Positions 8,876-17,902 of a DNA stretch of 53,356 bases are shown one piece after another; the first letter of the stretch is position 1, and each line of letters opens with the position of its first letter. The notes under the pieces are model-generated. The model saw nothing but the letters and a program-made list of their open reading frames with translations. It did not search any database and had not been told where the DNA came from. Where the stretch lies: positions 1-53,356 of the forward strand of contig CACXPX010000020.1 of NCBI GenBank assembly GCA_902769705.1. Direction: 5' to 3'. Both the position numbers and the translations under genes were made by a program. Source of the stretch: an uncultured Prevotellaceae bacterium. GTDB taxonomy: Bacteria > Bacteroidota > Bacteroidia > Bacteroidales > Bacteroidaceae.

Positions 8876-9415
8876 ATGAAGAAACTATCTTTTTTATTCC
8901 TCAGCCTTTGCCTCAGCCTTGCCGCAATGGCACAATCCAACGATCCGCGCGTGGCGGAAATCAGGAAGATGTATACCGAGGCGAAGAAAAACATTGAGGC
9001 ATCTGAAAGGAAAGAGAAGCAGGGCCAGCCTTCGAACATCACGAGGGCGGTGAGCAACTACAGGTTAGGCCATGGCGCTGGAAAAGTGACCACAACCTAC
9101 TATTTCAACGAAAAGGACGACGAGGAGCTTGAACGCTACTTCTTCCAGCCCTACTTCATCGTGAACAACTTCAACACGCCCGGCAACAAGTATTATCAGG
9201 AGTTCCTCTTCGACGAGGAAGGCGACTTGGCGTTCTACTATGAAAAGAACGAGGGCAACGAGACGCGGTTCTACTTTTCGAAAAATGGAGACGGCGATGA
9301 GGGGCTCGTGCACGAAATCAACAGCAGCAGCCGCACCATTGAGCCACCCTTTGCCTTACGCATCGCCCACGAGCTGGGCAACGCTTTCCACCTGCTGATG
9401 AACAGGGAGTTCTAA
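8876..9415 (+). CDS. Secreted hypothetical protein
   Basis: A 179-residue protein with a clear signal peptide (MKKLSFLFLSLCLSLAAMA, cleavage before QSND). The mature part starts with a charged helix (about 25-50, rich in Lys and Glu), then beta-rich sequence with many Tyr and Phe (YYFNEKDDEELERYFFQPYF). I do not recognise the family. It starts 37 bases after the membrane protein and is the last gene of the four-gene plus-strand cluster; the next gene (trpS) converges on it. Confidence 0.75.
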   Translation: MKKLSFLFLSLCLSLAAMAQSNDPRVAEIRKMYTEAKKNIEASERKEKQGQPSNITRAVSNYRLGHGAGKVTTTYYFNEKDDEELERYFFQPYFIVNNFNTPGNKYYQEFLFDEEGDLAFYYEKNEGNETRFYFSKNGDGDEGLVHEINSSSRTIEPPFALRIAHELGNAFHLLMNREF

Positions 9416-9447
9416 CGGGGGACAGTTGACGCCTATACACATGAAAA

Positions 9448-9486
9448 ACCTTCCTCAGGCACGCTCTGGGCGCATCCAAGGAAGGG
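9448..9486. terminator. Possible bidirectional terminator between convergent genes
   Basis: ACCTTCCT at 9448-9455 pairs with AGGAAGG at 9479-9485 across a 23-base GC-rich loop, in the gap between the convergent secreted-protein gene and trpS. An A-run (AAAAA) precedes the left arm, giving a U-run only for minus-strand transcripts. This is a weak structural call. Confidence 0.35.
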
Positions 9487-9531
9487 TATGGCTTCTACGT
9501 GTGAAAGTAGAATCTTTGTCAGCGTGTCGCT

Positions 9532-10617
9532 TTATTCAGCATAGCGCTCGCTCTGCTGGCGAATGAGATCGGCGTCGTTGAAATAGTCAATCTTCATTGC
9601 CTGGCGCACCTCGCTCATCGTTTGTGCGGCCGTCTCGCGAGCCTTCTCGGTTCCACGGCGAAGGATATTGTAGATTTCGGGAATGTCCTTCTGATATTCG
9701 CGACGGCGTTCGCGCATGGGCTCGAGGAACTGGTTGAGCACCTGGTTGAGGAACTTCTTGCACTTCATGTCGCCAAGTCCGCCACGCTGGTAGTGCTCCT
9801 TGAGCTCGTCAAGGTTGTTGTATTCAGGCCAGAAGTTGGCGAAGTCGGCATCGGTGGAGAAGGCGTCAAGATAGGTGAACACAGCGTTGCCTTCCACATG
9901 TCCCGGGTCGCTCACGTTGAGGTGAGTGGGGTCGGTGTACATCGAGCGAACCTTCTGCCAAACCTCGTCGGCCGAGTCGCTCAGATAGATGCAGTTGCCG
10001 AGCGATTTTGACATCTTTTCCTTGCCGTCAGTACCCGGAAGACGGCGGGCGGTGAGGTTCTCGGGAAGCATGATTTCGGGCTCCACAAGCACTTCTCCGT
10101 ATGTGTTGTTGAATCGGCGTACAAGTTCGCGTGTGACCTCGAGCATCGGTTCCTGGTCTTCACCCACGGGCACGGTGGTCGACTTGAAGAGGGTGATGTC
10201 GGCGGCTTGAGAGACCGGATAGCAGAAGAAACCGAGCGGAATGTTGGCCTCGAAGTTGCGCATCTTGATTTCAGTCTTCACCGTGGGATTGCGTTGCACA
10301 CGGCTGACGGTGATGAGGTTCATCAGATAGGTGGTCAGCTCGGCCAGTTCCGTAATCTGGCTTTGGATGAAGATGGTGCATTTTTCGGGATCGAGACCGG
10401 CGGCAAGATAATCGAGAGCCACCTCAATGATGTTCTGGCGAATTTTCTCGGGATTGTCGGCATTGTCGGTAAGTGCCTGAACATCAGCCATGAACACGAA
10501 CATGTTATCGTAGTCTCCTGCATTCTGAAGTTGTACGCGGCGGCGCAAAGAGCCCACATAGTGTCCAAGATGGAGTTTTCCGGTGGGGCGGTCGCCTGTT
10601 AAGATTACTTTTCCCAT
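9532..10617 (-). CDS. trpS: Tryptophanyl-tRNA synthetase
   Basis: Class I aminoacyl-tRNA synthetase of 361 residues that charges tRNA-Trp in the cytoplasm. The HIGH-type motif is HLGHY at 16-20, after TGDRPTGK, and the KMSKS loop is exact at 201-205. [10 protein letters not shown] (about 85-94) and GEDQ (152-155) are typical TrpRS active-site segments. Length is slightly above the usual 330-350. It is the last gene of a minus-strand run: the zinc-ribbon gene ends 69 bases upstream. Whether it shares a transcript with the cytoskeletal-fold cluster is unclear; no T-box-like leader or Trp-rich peptide was seen in the 69-base gap. Confidence 0.97.
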   Translation of the reverse strand: MGKVILTGDRPTGKLHLGHYVGSLRRRVQLQNAGDYDNMFVFMADVQALTDNADNPEKIRQNIIEVALDYLAAGLDPEKCTIFIQSQITELAELTTYLMNLITVSRVQRNPTVKTEIKMRNFEANIPLGFFCYPVSQAADITLFKSTTVPVGEDQEPMLEVTRELVRRFNNTYGEVLVEPEIMLPENLTARRLPGTDGKEKMSKSLGNCIYLSDSADEVWQKVRSMYTDPTHLNVSDPGHVEGNAVFTYLDAFSTDADFANFWPEYNNLDELKEHYQRGGLGDMKCKKFLNQVLNQFLEPMRERRREYQKDIPEIYNILRRGTEKARETAAQTMSEVRQAMKIDYFNDADLIRQQSERYAE

Positions 10618-10686
10618 TTCAAATTGTTGTTGTTTCTTTTTTTATTTAGAGTTTTAAAATTCGTTTTGTCTGTTCAATCTTCTTTT

Positions 10687-11532
10687 TTATCGTTCGTCGG
10701 AGTAGTCGGTCTTGTGCATCCAAGCACCGTCGCCAGCGTCTATACGATGGTTCTGCTCATCAACTCTACGCACATTGTCCTCACCATCTCTAAAGTCGCA
10801 ATGCAACTTTCCACGCTCATAAATGAACGTTCCGCTGCTATGCTGACCGTTGGACGACTCGGCGATTTTATTCCCTCGTATCGTGATGGTAATCGAGCCA
10901 TTCCGCGTTGTAACCGCCCAGTTGCCTTCAAGCCACTTGGGAGCTTTCTCGGCATTGATACCCGCAAAAGGACTGTCGTCGGATATACGGCTCATATCGC
11001 TTGAATTCTGGCCATCTATGGTCATCTCCGTATCATCCTCTTGCAAGTCGTCTGATGTGAACGAACGGTCAAAAACACACGTACGCACGCTGAAGGCAAT
11101 GATGGCCAATATCACGAGGAAGATGACGAAGCAATTGCGCATACAGCCTCCCTTGCGGCGTGGTGGCACAAGTGGGGCTTGAACACCACCTCTGCCCTGC
11201 CCCATTCCATAAGGGCGCTGGCCATTGGAACCGCCATTATAACCTCCTGCTGGGTTTGAAGATGAAGTGTTGCCCTCACCATTGCTTGCTCCGTAAGAGG
11301 ATACGGTATTATTGGAGCCTCCCGAGGAGGCAGATGGCTGATTGTGGGCATTCGAAGCAGAACCTCCACCAACGCCCGAAACGGCCTCTTGGTGAACGGA
11401 TTGCTGCTCTTCTTCGGTCATGACGTATGTAAACGGAGTGCCGCAACGTTGGCACACACACGCCAATTCCTTTGCTCCAGGCGTAACTGGAACATCATAC
11501 CTAAATCGGCACTTGGGACATTTTACTTGCAT
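10687..11532 (-). CDS. Zinc-ribbon membrane protein of the tubulin/actin-like cluster
   Basis: A 281-residue protein in three parts. The N-terminus is an MJ0042-type zinc ribbon with Cys5, Cys8, Cys27 and Cys30. A Gly/Ser/Asn-rich linker (about 45-125) looks disordered. A single transmembrane helix follows (about 130-150, CFVIFLVILAIIAFSV), then a C-terminal domain of about 80 residues (WLEGNWAVTTRNGSITITIRG) that resembles small beta-barrel, lipocalin-like folds. This predicts a cytoplasmic zinc ribbon and a periplasmic beta domain. It is the most downstream member of the six-gene cluster, 51 bases after the coiled-coil gene. Its role is unknown; linking a cytoplasmic complex to the envelope is an inference from topology. 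Confidence 0.8.
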   Translation of the reverse strand: MQVKCPKCRFRYDVPVTPGAKELACVCQRCGTPFTYVMTEEEQQSVHQEAVSGVGGGSASNAHNQPSASSGGSNNTVSSYGASNGEGNTSSSNPAGGYNGGSNGQRPYGMGQGRGGVQAPLVPPRRKGGCMRNCFVIFLVILAIIAFSVRTCVFDRSFTSDDLQEDDTEMTIDGQNSSDMSRISDDSPFAGINAEKAPKWLEGNWAVTTRNGSITITIRGNKIAESSNGQHSSGTFIYERGKLHCDFRDGEDNVRRVDEQNHRIDAGDGAWMHKTDYSDER

Positions 11533-11583
11533 TTCTTGCTATTTCTTTTTCTCTTTTTATTCAGGAACAATAGGTCACGCTCT

Positions 11584-12231
11584 TCATTCGAAACGGACAA
11601 TAGCCTTGCGCACCACTTTCCACACTCCTTCTTCGAAGACGGCAAGGCCTTCTTCTTCGGTGATGATGTGGTGGGGATATTGAGCTGCGCTACCATTCAC
11701 CTTGCATGCGGGCTTGATGAATTGCGACACGCTAAGCATGGCGGTGGCAATGGCGTCGGGCGAGTCGTAGAGGATGAACGTACCATTCACGCCATCGTCG
11801 GTCTTCAGCAGATAGATGGTCTTCCCTATTTGCAGACGGCTCGAGAAGCGGGCGAACGTTCCATCGGCTGACGGTGCAGCAAGATAATAGACAGGGCGCT
11901 GACGATTGGCGTCAAGCACCTTGGGCTCTTCCTCTTCAGGTGAAGGCTCGTCAGAGAACGACAACGACACCGAAGCAACCGTTGTGGGTCGCTCTTCTTT
12001 CTCTTCAGCAGCATCGCCCTCGGTTGGCATCGACACTTTCGAGATGTAGGTGAGCTTCTCGGCAGGCTCTTCCAAGGCTTCCGCTTTCTTGTTCACGGAG
12101 GCGGCATTGTCCTCCAATTCGGTTATTCTAGCTTCCAGACGGCGGCATTTTCTTTCGAGGTGGGCCAATCTGGCTTCAAGGTCTTCGAAATCGTATTGGT
12201 TGGGGCCGTCATTTTTATTGAAATTGAACAT
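11584..12231 (-). CDS. Coiled-coil protein of the tubulin/actin-like cluster
   Basis: A 215-residue soluble protein with no recognised family. Residues about 12-50 form a strong coiled coil (DLEARLAHLERKCRRLEARI). A Glu/Pro-rich, probably flexible middle follows (about 75-110), then a compact C-terminal domain of about 100 residues rich in beta strands (VYYLAAPSADGTFARFS). It sits 21 bases downstream of the actin-like gene and 51 bases upstream of the zinc-ribbon gene, all on one strand, so it is most likely an accessory subunit. The coiled coil suggests oligomerisation or binding to one of the two NTPase-fold proteins, which is an inference. Confidence 0.8.
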   Translation of the reverse strand: MFNFNKNDGPNQYDFEDLEARLAHLERKCRRLEARITELEDNAASVNKKAEALEEPAEKLTYISKVSMPTEGDAAEEKEERPTTVASVSLSFSDEPSPEEEEPKVLDANRQRPVYYLAAPSADGTFARFSSRLQIGKTIYLLKTDDGVNGTFILYDSPDAIATAMLSVSQFIKPACKVNGSAAQYPHHIITEEEGLAVFEEGVWKVVRKAIVRFE

Positions 12232-12252
12232 GGCTATGATGGGGTTTGAGGG

Positions 12253-15200
12253 TTAAAGGTTCTCGATGAGGTTGTCGCGAATGCTTCCGATGATGGGATA
12301 GAAGAAGACGGTGTCTTCAATGGCGTCGCTTCCGTTCTTCTCATCAGAGTTCTTGTTCACGAAGTTCCAACCATTGATGAGATGGTGCTCGAGGTCTTTG
12401 CTGACCAACTCCTTGAAGCGCTGGAACGACTTGAGGTCAACCAGGAAGCGGTCGGCCACATGAATATCATCGCAAAGCTGGCAGAAGAACTCGTTGTAGG
12501 CCTTCACCTTCTCCACAATCTGCTTGCGGATTTCTGCATCAGACATATCATCGTAGGTCAGCTTCTCCTTGTCAATCATCGAATAGTTGTATTTCAAGGG
12601 ATTCTCGAAATCGTCCATCATGCGGTTGAGCTGGGTCACATCATCGCGCCCACTTCCATCGCGCACTTGCATCAACGCACCACGGCAAGTGATTTGCTTG
12701 GGCTCTTTCTTCTCCATCACCACCGAGAAGCCATCCACATCGTATTTCTCACCATAAACGCGCTCGAAGACGGCTTGTGAGATGAGGTCAAGGTCGCGTG
12801 AGTTGCCTACGATGTCAAGCACTTTCGAACCGGTGCCGCTAAACATCACGGATCGTGGTTTCTCCAACCCCTTATGCTTCATCATCGTGGCCACGTAATA
12901 AATCAGCGTGACGTAGAAATAGATGAAGATAATCTTGCGTTGCTCGTCTTCGTTGAGGCGCTGGTTGTAGGAGAACACATCGTTGCCGGCCACCACCTTG
13001 TTGCCTTGCACCGAGAAGAGGAAGGCGTTGATGTCCTCACTCTTGCGCTTGGCGGTGATGTCATCGAGAATACCGTTGAGTTCACCATACTTCTCATCAT
13101 CGCCATCAAAGAGGCGCTTGAAATAGCCCACATACTTGAGGAGCATGGGGTTGCTGTCTCCATGAGGAACCTCGCTGAAGCCATCGCCAAAGAGCACGTT
13201 GGCGGCAAAACGGAATGAGGTGAGTATGGCGGGTTGCTTGGCGTTGCTTTCGAACACCACCACATCGCTCGAGCCACCACCGATATCGATGCTGGCCACA
13301 TTCGATGCTGAACCTCGGAACTGGCTTGAAGACTTGTAGAAATAGTAAGGTGCCACCGACTCAGGCATCTGAATCAGGTTGTCTTCGGTGGCGGAAATGC
13401 CAAACACTTCTTTGAAGGTCTTTGCCCACATTTCGCCCATCTTGCGAATGTTTCCCACTTTCATAGCCAACGGATAGAACCACACGAGGCGTGTCTTGGT
13501 GATGTCTCCATTCTCGAGCAACACCTTTGTGCGCATCAATTGCGCCAACTCTGTGAGATAAGCCTTCAAACGCTTAGAGGTGGCAATCTCGGTCGACCAC
13601 TTCAGGTTGGGCACGATGCGGTTGCCATAGCCTATGCTCTCCTTCTCGTAAATGAAGGGGATGTTAGCATCGCCAAGAGCCACAATAGCGTCCACGTTCT
13701 CGGCATCAAGCCTTTCGGTTTCGGAGAGAACTGTACGTTGTGGGAATCCATAATCTTCACCTATGGTCTTCGGCAGGAGTTCCTGCTTCATGATGACATC
13801 ATAGAGTATTTGCTCACCGTTGTAAAGTGTGGCCAACAAACGTTCACGTGCTGCCGAACTGAGTTTCAACGGTTCGGGCATGTTCTCACCCTTCATACAC
13901 TCGAGGTGGGTATTGGTGGTTCCAAAGTCAACGGAGAACGTGAAAGCATCGTGTCCAGGGATGTTATCCGCCCATCGTGGGCAAATCATGCCTTCTGCCA
14001 CACGATTCCCTCGGTCGTCGGTGAGTTGCACGCTGGCATAATCGAAGTCATCATTCAATTTGTAGTAGAACGAACCCACACGCTTTTCCGACTTCATGCT
14101 ACGCTCGCGCATGACAACCTTATCGTCGTCCAAACGCTGCTGATAGCCGTTCTTGAAGAACGAGAGCGCAAGGCTGTAGTTCTCGAGCATTCCAAGAGCA
14201 CGGTCGACAAGTTGAACGCTATATTGGTTGTTCTGCTGAATGCGGACAAACGGGAATACGCTGACGGCAAATGGAACAGTCAGGAAATAGCCCCGATTGT
14301 TGGCCGTATCGTATCTCAAGTCTCCGTTATGGGAAACCACATAGTTGCGCTCCAACGTGATGAACTTGCCTTGCTTCTGGACGGGAATGCGAAGAATGGC
14401 ACGCAAGGTCTCTGTAGCTCCATTCTGCGTGTGTATCATCTCAAACTTCGGTTTGCCGTTGATGGTGCCCCACAGGTCGCTCACATTGAAATATTTGAAG
14501 AACAACGGCTTGATGGGCAACACGAAATCACACTCGTCGGTATCACGACTTCCGATGGAAAGGTTGCCATCGAAGAAGCAGTCGCGGTCGATGGTGTAAT
14601 CGAGTTTGATGAGTGCCGGCTGGAAGAAGTCGTCATCGGTGAGCCAAGGATACTGGTGCGTGGTGGCAGGCAACACACGCTTCTCTGGGGGCATTGCATA
14701 ATCTTCCGGTCCGATGACCGTTGCGTCTGTCCACGCGCTGGTGATATACTTGAACGGATCTGTGGCAGGTGCATTCAGATGGTTCTGAAGCACGAGCGGC
14801 AAACGGTCGCCAGCATCTTTCCGAGTGGGAACTATCATGAAATCGCTCTCCTGAATGGCGCGTTGGATATCTTCTGCACGAGCCTGATAGAACGGCACAC
14901 CAAGCGCCTGAATGCCTTCGTCCATCTTCGTAAATGTGGCATCGAGGAAAGTCTTGGCACGCTCGATGTTCTCATAATCGTATGCGGCAGGATTGCCCAC
15001 CTCCTTCAAAATCTCGCTCTGAAGGCTCTGAGGAAGCAAAGGCAACGTTGTGATAAGGTAGTTGTTCACCTCGCCACAACACTTCTTCAACTCGGGATAA
15101 GCGGTGAAGAGCGCATAGATGTATTTCACGAACTTCTGATTACGAACATAGAGCGGGCGCCAGAGGTCGAAGAGGTTCACATTCTGCTCAACGGGAATGT

Positions 15201-15726
15201 TGTATTTGCCCTCCTTTGCGTTAGGCGTAGCCATAAAGAGTGTGACAGGCGACGTAGAACCCACCACCTGATTGCCATAGACCAAGAAATAGAGACGGTC
15301 CATCTTGTCGAAGTTGAACGCTTCCTTGTCCTGCTCCAAGAACATCTCTATGGTCTCGCCCAACAAACGATGCTGAGGTGAAGACTTCAGCATTTCGAGC
15401 TGGGTGTCGCGATTCCATTCCACGATGCGCAATTGGTTGCGCAACTCGCTATAATTGAAGAACAACTGAGCCACATCTAGTGCATTCGAAACCAGTTTCT
15501 CGTCCATCGCCTCGCCTTGAAGGTTGGCATGTGTGGACAACCGCTTGAAAGCATTCTTCACAAGATCCATCTGGGCGAATGGCGATGGGATAGCCGTTCG
15601 AGGTTGCTGGGACAATCCACCATTGGGATCGTCAATCATGTCGATTTCATCAGCGTTATATTGGCTTGTCAAAGGAATCCAGCCTTCGCCCGTTGTCTTA
15701 TTGTTGTAGGAAAGTATCTTGCTCAT
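12253..15726 (-). CDS. Large protein with C-terminal actin/Hsp70-like ATPase core
   Basis: A 1157-residue protein. The three nucleotide-binding motifs of the actin/Hsp70 superfamily appear in order: phosphate-1 DFGTTNTH (about 600-607), phosphate-2 DIGGGSSD (about 814-821) and the adenosine motif SVMFSGTGSK (about 959-968). The first 600 residues match nothing I recognise and are not a chaperone-type substrate domain, which in DnaK follows the ATPase. There is no signal peptide. An in-frame TTG at 15732 is not needed; the ATG at 15726 lies two bases after the tubulin-like stop, so translation is probably coupled. SrfB-type large virulence-associated proteins are a possible distant relation. 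Function unknown; an ATP-driven partner of the tubulin-like protein is the inference from context. Confidence 0.85.
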   Translation of the reverse strand: MSKILSYNNKTTGEGWIPLTSQYNADEIDMIDDPNGGLSQQPRTAIPSPFAQMDLVKNAFKRLSTHANLQGEAMDEKLVSNALDVAQLFFNYSELRNQLRIVEWNRDTQLEMLKSSPQHRLLGETIEMFLEQDKEAFNFDKMDRLYFLVYGNQVVGSTSPVTLFMATPNAKEGKYNIPVEQNVNLFDLWRPLYVRNQKFVKYIYALFTAYPELKKCCGEVNNYLITTLPLLPQSLQSEILKEVGNPAAYDYENIERAKTFLDATFTKMDEGIQALGVPFYQARAEDIQRAIQESDFMIVPTRKDAGDRLPLVLQNHLNAPATDPFKYITSAWTDATVIGPEDYAMPPEKRVLPATTHQYPWLTDDDFFQPALIKLDYTIDRDCFFDGNLSIGSRDTDECDFVLPIKPLFFKYFNVSDLWGTINGKPKFEMIHTQNGATETLRAILRIPVQKQGKFITLERNYVVSHNGDLRYDTANNRGYFLTVPFAVSVFPFVRIQQNNQYSVQLVDRALGMLENYSLALSFFKNGYQQRLDDDKVVMRERSMKSEKRVGSFYYKLNDDFDYASVQLTDDRGNRVAEGMICPRWADNIPGHDAFTFSVDFGTTNTHLECMKGENMPEPLKLSSAARERLLATLYNGEQILYDVIMKQELLPKTIGEDYGFPQRTVLSETERLDAENVDAIVALGDANIPFIYEKESIGYGNRIVPNLKWSTEIATSKRLKAYLTELAQLMRTKVLLENGDITKTRLVWFYPLAMKVGNIRKMGEMWAKTFKEVFGISATEDNLIQMPESVAPYYFYKSSSQFRGSASNVASIDIGGGSSDVVVFESNAKQPAILTSFRFAANVLFGDGFSEVPHGDSNPMLLKYVGYFKRLFDGDDEKYGELNGILDDITAKRKSEDINAFLFSVQGNKVVAGNDVFSYNQRLNEDEQRKIIFIYFYVTLIYYVATMMKHKGLEKPRSVMFSGTGSKVLDIVGNSRDLDLISQAVFERVYGEKYDVDGFSVVMEKKEPKQITCRGALMQVRDGSGRDDVTQLNRMMDDFENPLKYNYSMIDKEKLTYDDMSDAEIRKQIVEKVKAYNEFFCQLCDDIHVADRFLVDLKSFQRFKELVSKDLEHHLINGWNFVNKNSDEKNGSDAIEDTVFFYPIIGSIRDNLIENL

Positions 15727-15728
15727 AA

Positions 15729-17273
15729 TCAAACAATTCCATTAAATTTCTCATCAATCAGTTTATCGAGCGTCTCATCAAGCAAGTCGAGCAGTTTCAG
15801 AGCCACGCGGTCGGTGCCATACTTCTGCGTCTTCATGGCTTGCTGGCTTTCTTTGTTGAGTGTAGAGAGCACGCTCTTGTAATCTATCGTCGACTTGAAG
15901 AGGCCACTCTTCGGAGCAATGTCTGTCAACGCATCGCTCAGCTTTGTTGTGTTCAGATTGAACGGCACCAAACTACGCTGGTTGGTGCGGAGTTCCTTGA
16001 GCCATTGGCGGTAGGTGACAAAGAAGTCACTCGTCAGCGTGTTGTAGAACGACGTTGCCAGGAATCCGTTCGTAATCTCGGGCTTGTCTTGCGTATAACC
16101 GCGTCCGATGTCTTGCTTCAGCTGGTTGGTGATATACATGTAAGCCAAATGGAACTTCACCAACTGGCGATTGACCAAAGCTCGCGTCTGAACGCCGAAA
16201 TCCTTCAACGAAAGCGTCTGCTTGTCGTAAGCCAAACCAAACTCCTTGTAAATCGGATTCTGAGCGTTTCCGCCAACAGTTTGAAGCTGTTCATCGGGAA
16301 TAGACAAGAAGTCCAAAATCGACAAAGCACCCACGTACTCCACCAAGTGGGCATCATTACGCTGACCGTTGCCACCCGGGTCGTTGAAATAGGGGTTCGA
16401 AGGCACTTGGTCGCCCAGATAGTAACAGGCGTTGATTTTCGAAAGGGGCAAATCAACCCCATTCTGGCGCAATCCCGTCAGGTTATCGTGATAATAGAAC
16501 AACGCCGACTTCGTCTTCGAGATGAAATCACCACGCGAAATAGGGCTGTTGTCGTCTTGTTGCACGTTGAAATATGGCAACACCGTCAGCGCTCCGATAC
16601 GTGCATCGCGCAAGTCGCCGCGATTGTTGATCTGGGCGTTGTTGGCGGCATTACGAATGTTCTTCACGATGATGGGATAGCCAGCCGCCCCGGTTCCACC
16701 GAAGATACTCGACACCACAAACACGCGGTCGGTCTTCTGGAAAACGTTCGAGAACTGGCGGAACTCCTCAGAGTCCTTGAACTGGTTGAGGGCCACGCTA
16801 CCGATGTTCGGCGAACCCACGAAACCAATGTCCATCTTCGTGTTGAGCTGGTCGTCGCTGAACATCATCGAACACAAAGCCTGGTTGCCCGTGTCGAGGG
16901 TGGAATAGTTGATGAAGTCCTGGAACTTCTTTGACTCTATAGCGCCCATGTTGAACAGGAACGTGTCACTCAGTTGCGAACCATTCGGCAGAATGTCGGC
17001 CAAACTCGATATCTTCACCGAGAAGAAGCCACGAGTAACGTCCACTTGCTCGCCATAGAGCTGACGCCTGATTTGCTTATACCAACGCATCAGATTGTCC
17101 GTGCGCTTCAAATCCTCGTTTGCCTTATGCGGGTCAACCACTATCGGAATGATTTCGAGCGGCATAGGTTGGCCGGCTTCATTCGTGGGATGAATGCCTG
17201 CAGCCAACTGCATAATCAAAGGCCGCATCACGCGCGACCCTGTGCCACCTACAAGAAAAAGGAATAATCGCAT
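15729..17273 (-). CDS. Tubulin-like (FtsZ/tubulin fold) protein
   Basis: A 514-residue protein with the two glycine motifs of the tubulin/FtsZ GTPase fold. An N-terminal strand and loop LFLVGGTGSRV (5-15) correspond to the first nucleotide loop, and SSIFGGTGAAGYP (188-200) is a good match to the tubulin signature GGTG(S/A)G. The length and spacing fit the Tubulin_2-like family rather than FtsZ. I could not find a convincing NxDxxD/E T7-loop motif, so GTP hydrolysis on polymerisation is uncertain. There are no membrane segments. The gene is followed almost immediately by the actin-like gene (2-base gap to its ATG). A nucleotide-dependent, possibly filament-forming role is inferred from fold only. 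Confidence 0.85.
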   Translation of the reverse strand: MRLFLFLVGGTGSRVMRPLIMQLAAGIHPTNEAGQPMPLEIIPIVVDPHKANEDLKRTDNLMRWYKQIRRQLYGEQVDVTRGFFSVKISSLADILPNGSQLSDTFLFNMGAIESKKFQDFINYSTLDTGNQALCSMMFSDDQLNTKMDIGFVGSPNIGSVALNQFKDSEEFRQFSNVFQKTDRVFVVSSIFGGTGAAGYPIIVKNIRNAANNAQINNRGDLRDARIGALTVLPYFNVQQDDNSPISRGDFISKTKSALFYYHDNLTGLRQNGVDLPLSKINACYYLGDQVPSNPYFNDPGGNGQRNDAHLVEYVGALSILDFLSIPDEQLQTVGGNAQNPIYKEFGLAYDKQTLSLKDFGVQTRALVNRQLVKFHLAYMYITNQLKQDIGRGYTQDKPEITNGFLATSFYNTLTSDFFVTYRQWLKELRTNQRSLVPFNLNTTKLSDALTDIAPKSGLFKSTIDYKSVLSTLNKESQQAMKTQKYGTDRVALKLLDLLDETLDKLIDEKFNGIV

Positions 17274-17290
17274 TATATTTTAAAGAGACC

Positions 17291-17400
17291 TGCCCTCCTA
17301 CCCCTCCCTATAGGGCTTCGAGCAGAATGCTTTAGTTGTTGGTTTTATTTATTTTTGAGAAGACCGTTTTCCCCCGCCCTTTAGGGAGGGGTCGGGGGTG
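17291..17400. repeat. GC-rich inverted repeat within the cluster
   Basis: CCCCTCCCTATAGGGC at 17301-17316 is the near-perfect inverted complement of GCCCTTTAGGGAGGGG at 17376-17391. Each arm is also a small hairpin (CCCTAWAGGG). It lies between the membrane protein gene and the tubulin-like gene. Such G/C-run palindromes are dispersed in Bacteroidetes genomes; a related one sits inside the ABC-F gene (about 34883-34925). It could attenuate transcription between the two cluster halves. Confidence 0.7.
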
Positions 17401-17407
17401 AGTCTTT

Positions 17408-17851
17408 TTATTCGGGTATCGGAGTGTGGCGGCAATTGCTGCTCCACCAGCGAATCGAGAACGAGACGATTGTGAAAAGAACAGCCTCAACAGCCAGATT
17501 CACCATCGCAAAGCTGAACAACTGGGCGGAAAAATCATAGCCCTCAGCCGAAAGCGAATTGTTGCAGATGATGTAACTCACCACTGGGGTCAGCACACTT
17601 GCTACGCCCAGCACAACCAGCCAATGGTACCAACGCGAGAAACTCACCGAGTTCACCACGTAGTAATAAATGCCGGCAAGCACCCAAGCCATCACAACGG
17701 TCACTACCGACACGATGAAATACAACCCTCCGTTGTACATCGCATCCGAGAATGCACGCTCGTAGTAGAGAGATTCGAACAAGGGTGTAGCAAAAATCAG
17801 GAACAACACAGTAATAACCGCACCTGCAATCAATAAAATCGTATTCTTCAT
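17408..17851 (-). CDS. Four-helix membrane protein of the cluster
   Basis: A 147-residue inner-membrane protein with four predicted helices at about 3-24, 43-68, 77-96 and 112-137. It carries no motif I recognise. It lies 51 bases after the vWA lipoprotein gene and 134 bases before the tubulin-like gene. The larger downstream gap is filled by a GC-rich inverted repeat. Its position suggests a membrane component working with the vWA lipoprotein, but no activity can be assigned. Confidence 0.75.
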   Translation of the reverse strand: MKNTILLIAGAVITVLFLIFATPLFESLYYERAFSDAMYNGGLYFIVSVVTVVMAWVLAGIYYYVVNSVSFSRWYHWLVVLGVASVLTPVVSYIICNNSLSAEGYDFSAQLFSFAMVNLAVEAVLFTIVSFSIRWWSSNCRHTPIPE

Positions 17852-17902
17852 CTTATTTCTTAAATTCTATAATTTCTTGTTTTCTTGTTTTCCAAAACTC
17901 GC

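Noticed and set aside
13540-15381. 613-codon plus-strand open frame
   Set aside because: It is antisense to the actin-like gene, whose nucleotide-binding motifs show which strand is coding.
15840-16934. 364-codon plus-strand open frame
   Set aside because: Antisense to the tubulin-like gene, which carries the GGTG motifs.
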